Below, one piece after another: positions 26,634 through 27,665 of a DNA stretch of 27,665 bases. The notes below the pieces were generated by a model that made no database searches, was not told the DNA's origin, and saw only the letters and a list, made by a program, of their open reading frames with translations. The stretch is taken from contig BFEA01000157.1 in the NCBI GenBank assembly GCA_003427395.1, positions 1,480,697 to 1,508,361 on the forward strand, in the 5' to 3' direction. The number at the start of each line of letters is the position of its first letter. Within the stretch, counting starts at the first letter, position 1. This stretch comes from Chara braunii (lineage: Eukaryota > Streptophyta > Charophyceae > Charales > Characeae). Made by a program: the position numbers and the translations under genes.

Positions 26634-26744
26634 CTATAGTCTTCCCCCAAATACAACGCACGGTCATTATAGCTGAATTTGGTGTATCTTTCAGTCTAAA
26701 TTCAGCTATAATGACCGTACGTTGTATTCGGGGGAAGACTGTAG
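26634..26744. repeat. Long hairpin (47-bp arms, 17-base loop)
   Basis: Arms 26634-26680 and 26698-26744 are inverted copies with three differences, all transitions. The loop is 26681-26697. Such a structure would fold in RNA from either strand and resembles a MITE or a plant microRNA-type precursor. The arms are long and nearly perfect, more like a MITE or young inverted duplication. No open frame is supported here. Confidence 0.9.
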
Positions 26745-27145
26745 GCGTACTGCTCCCCACAAATGCATGGCCAAGTTCGTGTTCCGGAAGTGAAAGAGAA
26801 TGCTGTGCATGTCTGCCTTCCTCGTCGCTGAATGCGACATACATGCAACGGTCGATAAACAGATTAGGAGTTCAAATCCTCCCGGTGAATGCAATATCGT
26901 CAGAGGCTATTCCGTCCGAAAAAAGAATGAAAAAACTGCCCTGGCTTCTCGCGCAACAATTAATGTCTACTTCACCCCTGTCAGACCGTACCTGGACAAG
27001 AGCATGTCCTGGTAGATATCATGCACCTGATGGTCCACAAATCCAGGTTCATCGAAGTGATTGTTAGTCATTTTGGCTGAGATGAGAGCATGGTTCAGTT
27101 ACTCCTTGACAGATCAAAAGTTGAAACACAAGTTGTCCATTCAAG
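26745..27145. other. No gene seen
   Basis: Contains AGGAGTTCAAATCCTCC at about 26868-26884, which looks like a tRNA T arm but has no cloverleaf around it. Confidence 0.4.
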
Positions 27146-27185
27146 AAGACCTCAAAAAAAAAAAAAAAAAAAAAAAAGACCTCAA
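27146..27185. repeat. Poly-A run between two AAGACCTCAA copies
   Basis: AAGACCTCAA at 27146-27155 and 27176-27185 flank a pure A run. This looks like a target-site duplication around an insertion of tail sequence only. Confidence 0.75.
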
Positions 27186-27612
27186 TCTGTCAACTTTGTT
27201 ATTACTGTACAAAAGTGAAGTGGAGATTTGTTCAGGTAAGAAAAATATAAATCAAAATTAAAAAAAAGGGAGTTGTGGAGTTGGGGAGTTGTGTCAGTTC
27301 ATATGGGGACGAGTGGACGATGCAGAAACTTCATACAAAACAGGAGAGTAGTGCATATTTTTTTCTTTTGTTGGGGGGGGGTAACTAGGATTCAGTCACG
27401 TTTTTTCAGTTCTAAATCCACTTCCGGCATGGCTCGAATACAACACATCCCCACCCAACCCTAAAGCTGGGTTGAATACGTTCACTATTTTCCTTGCTTT
27501 GGAGCAAAATTCACGAAACCGTGACTGAAACGCATTTAAAACTGAAAACCCTGGCTGCGCACCCTAGTTTTCCCTTTTTTGTTTCTTTTCAAAGTAGTGC
27601 ATAATCACGGTT

Positions 27613-27614
<2 letters not shown>
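27186..27614. other. Spacer with scattered inverted motifs, no gene seen
   Basis: TTCAGTCACG (27391) and CGTGACTGAA (27520), AACTAGG (27383) and CCTAGTT (27573), and CAGTTCTAAAT (27407) and ATTTAAAACTG (27534) are inverted pairs, but not all in nested order. It could be a decayed inverted-repeat transposon of about 200 bases. Confidence 0.4.

Positions 27615-27665
<51 letters not shown>
27615..27665. repeat. Poly-T tract at window end
   Basis: About 51 T running to the end of the window; probably the poly-A tail of a minus-strand retroposon to its left, but no element was recognised there. Confidence 0.9.

Noticed and set aside
26097-26639. 180-codon plus-strand frame
   Set aside because: Crosses the poly-G tract as polyglycine; no family features.
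26810-26895. Possible tRNA gene (T arm AGGAGTTCAAATCCTCC)
   Set aside because: No acceptor pairing, D arm or anticodon arm could be fitted around it.

Overview
The window looks like repeat-dense, transposon-rich nuclear DNA from a streptophyte (land plant or charophyte green alga). The best lineage marker is a pair of U6 snRNA-derived pseudogenes (about 13761-13856 and 15058-15101), whose 3' part reads like green-plant U6 (AAATCGAGAAATGGTCCAAATT) rather than animal U6. Chromovirus-type Ty3/gypsy pol, an L1-like LINE, a tRNA-derived SINE, long homopolymers and an assembly gap inside a (GA)n tract agree with this. A charophyte such as Chara is my guess only; nothing here proves a genus. No clearly intact host gene is visible.

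Layout. 1-160: poly-T and copy A of a short hairpin retroposon. 166 to about 8530: a nearly complete L1-like LINE on the minus strand. It has a long ORF1 (8528-5601) of unrecognised sequence and an ORF2 (5589-949) with apurinic endonuclease, reverse transcriptase and a C-terminal zf-RVT-like region, broken only by in-frame stops and perhaps small indels. 8540-9440: G-runs and pyrimidine-rich filler. 9440-10743 and 12288-13386: two direct copies of a GGGCC-rich repeat flanking a (GA)n/N-gap region. A third, diverged and inverted copy (15646-16400) lies directly behind the polypurine tract of a decayed chromovirus pol (16437-18868, minus), so I read the family as LTRs. 13761-15101: two U6 pseudogenes, a SINE 3' half and a possible LINE scrap. 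15140-15455: CGTACG-rich clusters. 18867-19325: a second LINE RT fragment fused to the truncated gypsy RT. 20259-20724: a full tRNA-derived SINE with an 8-bp target-site duplication. 21387-24655: four more copies of the hairpin retroposon, one of which (22934-23118) has a 16-bp target-site duplication and splits a candidate coding region. 25651-25768 and 26634-26744: two long foldbacks. The window ends in poly-T.

Two things stand out. First, the short retroposon family has five copies with the same 5' edge and two conserved 5' hairpins. In four copies there is a third hairpin whose stem sequence differs from copy to copy while pairing is kept around a conserved loop. Second, all 13 in-frame stops found in LINE and gypsy coding remnants can be explained by one C-to-T change, and 11 of them (8 TAG, 3 TGA) would lie in CHG or CG context. 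This is what decay by cytosine methylation would leave. All calls are from reading the sequence; no database search was possible.
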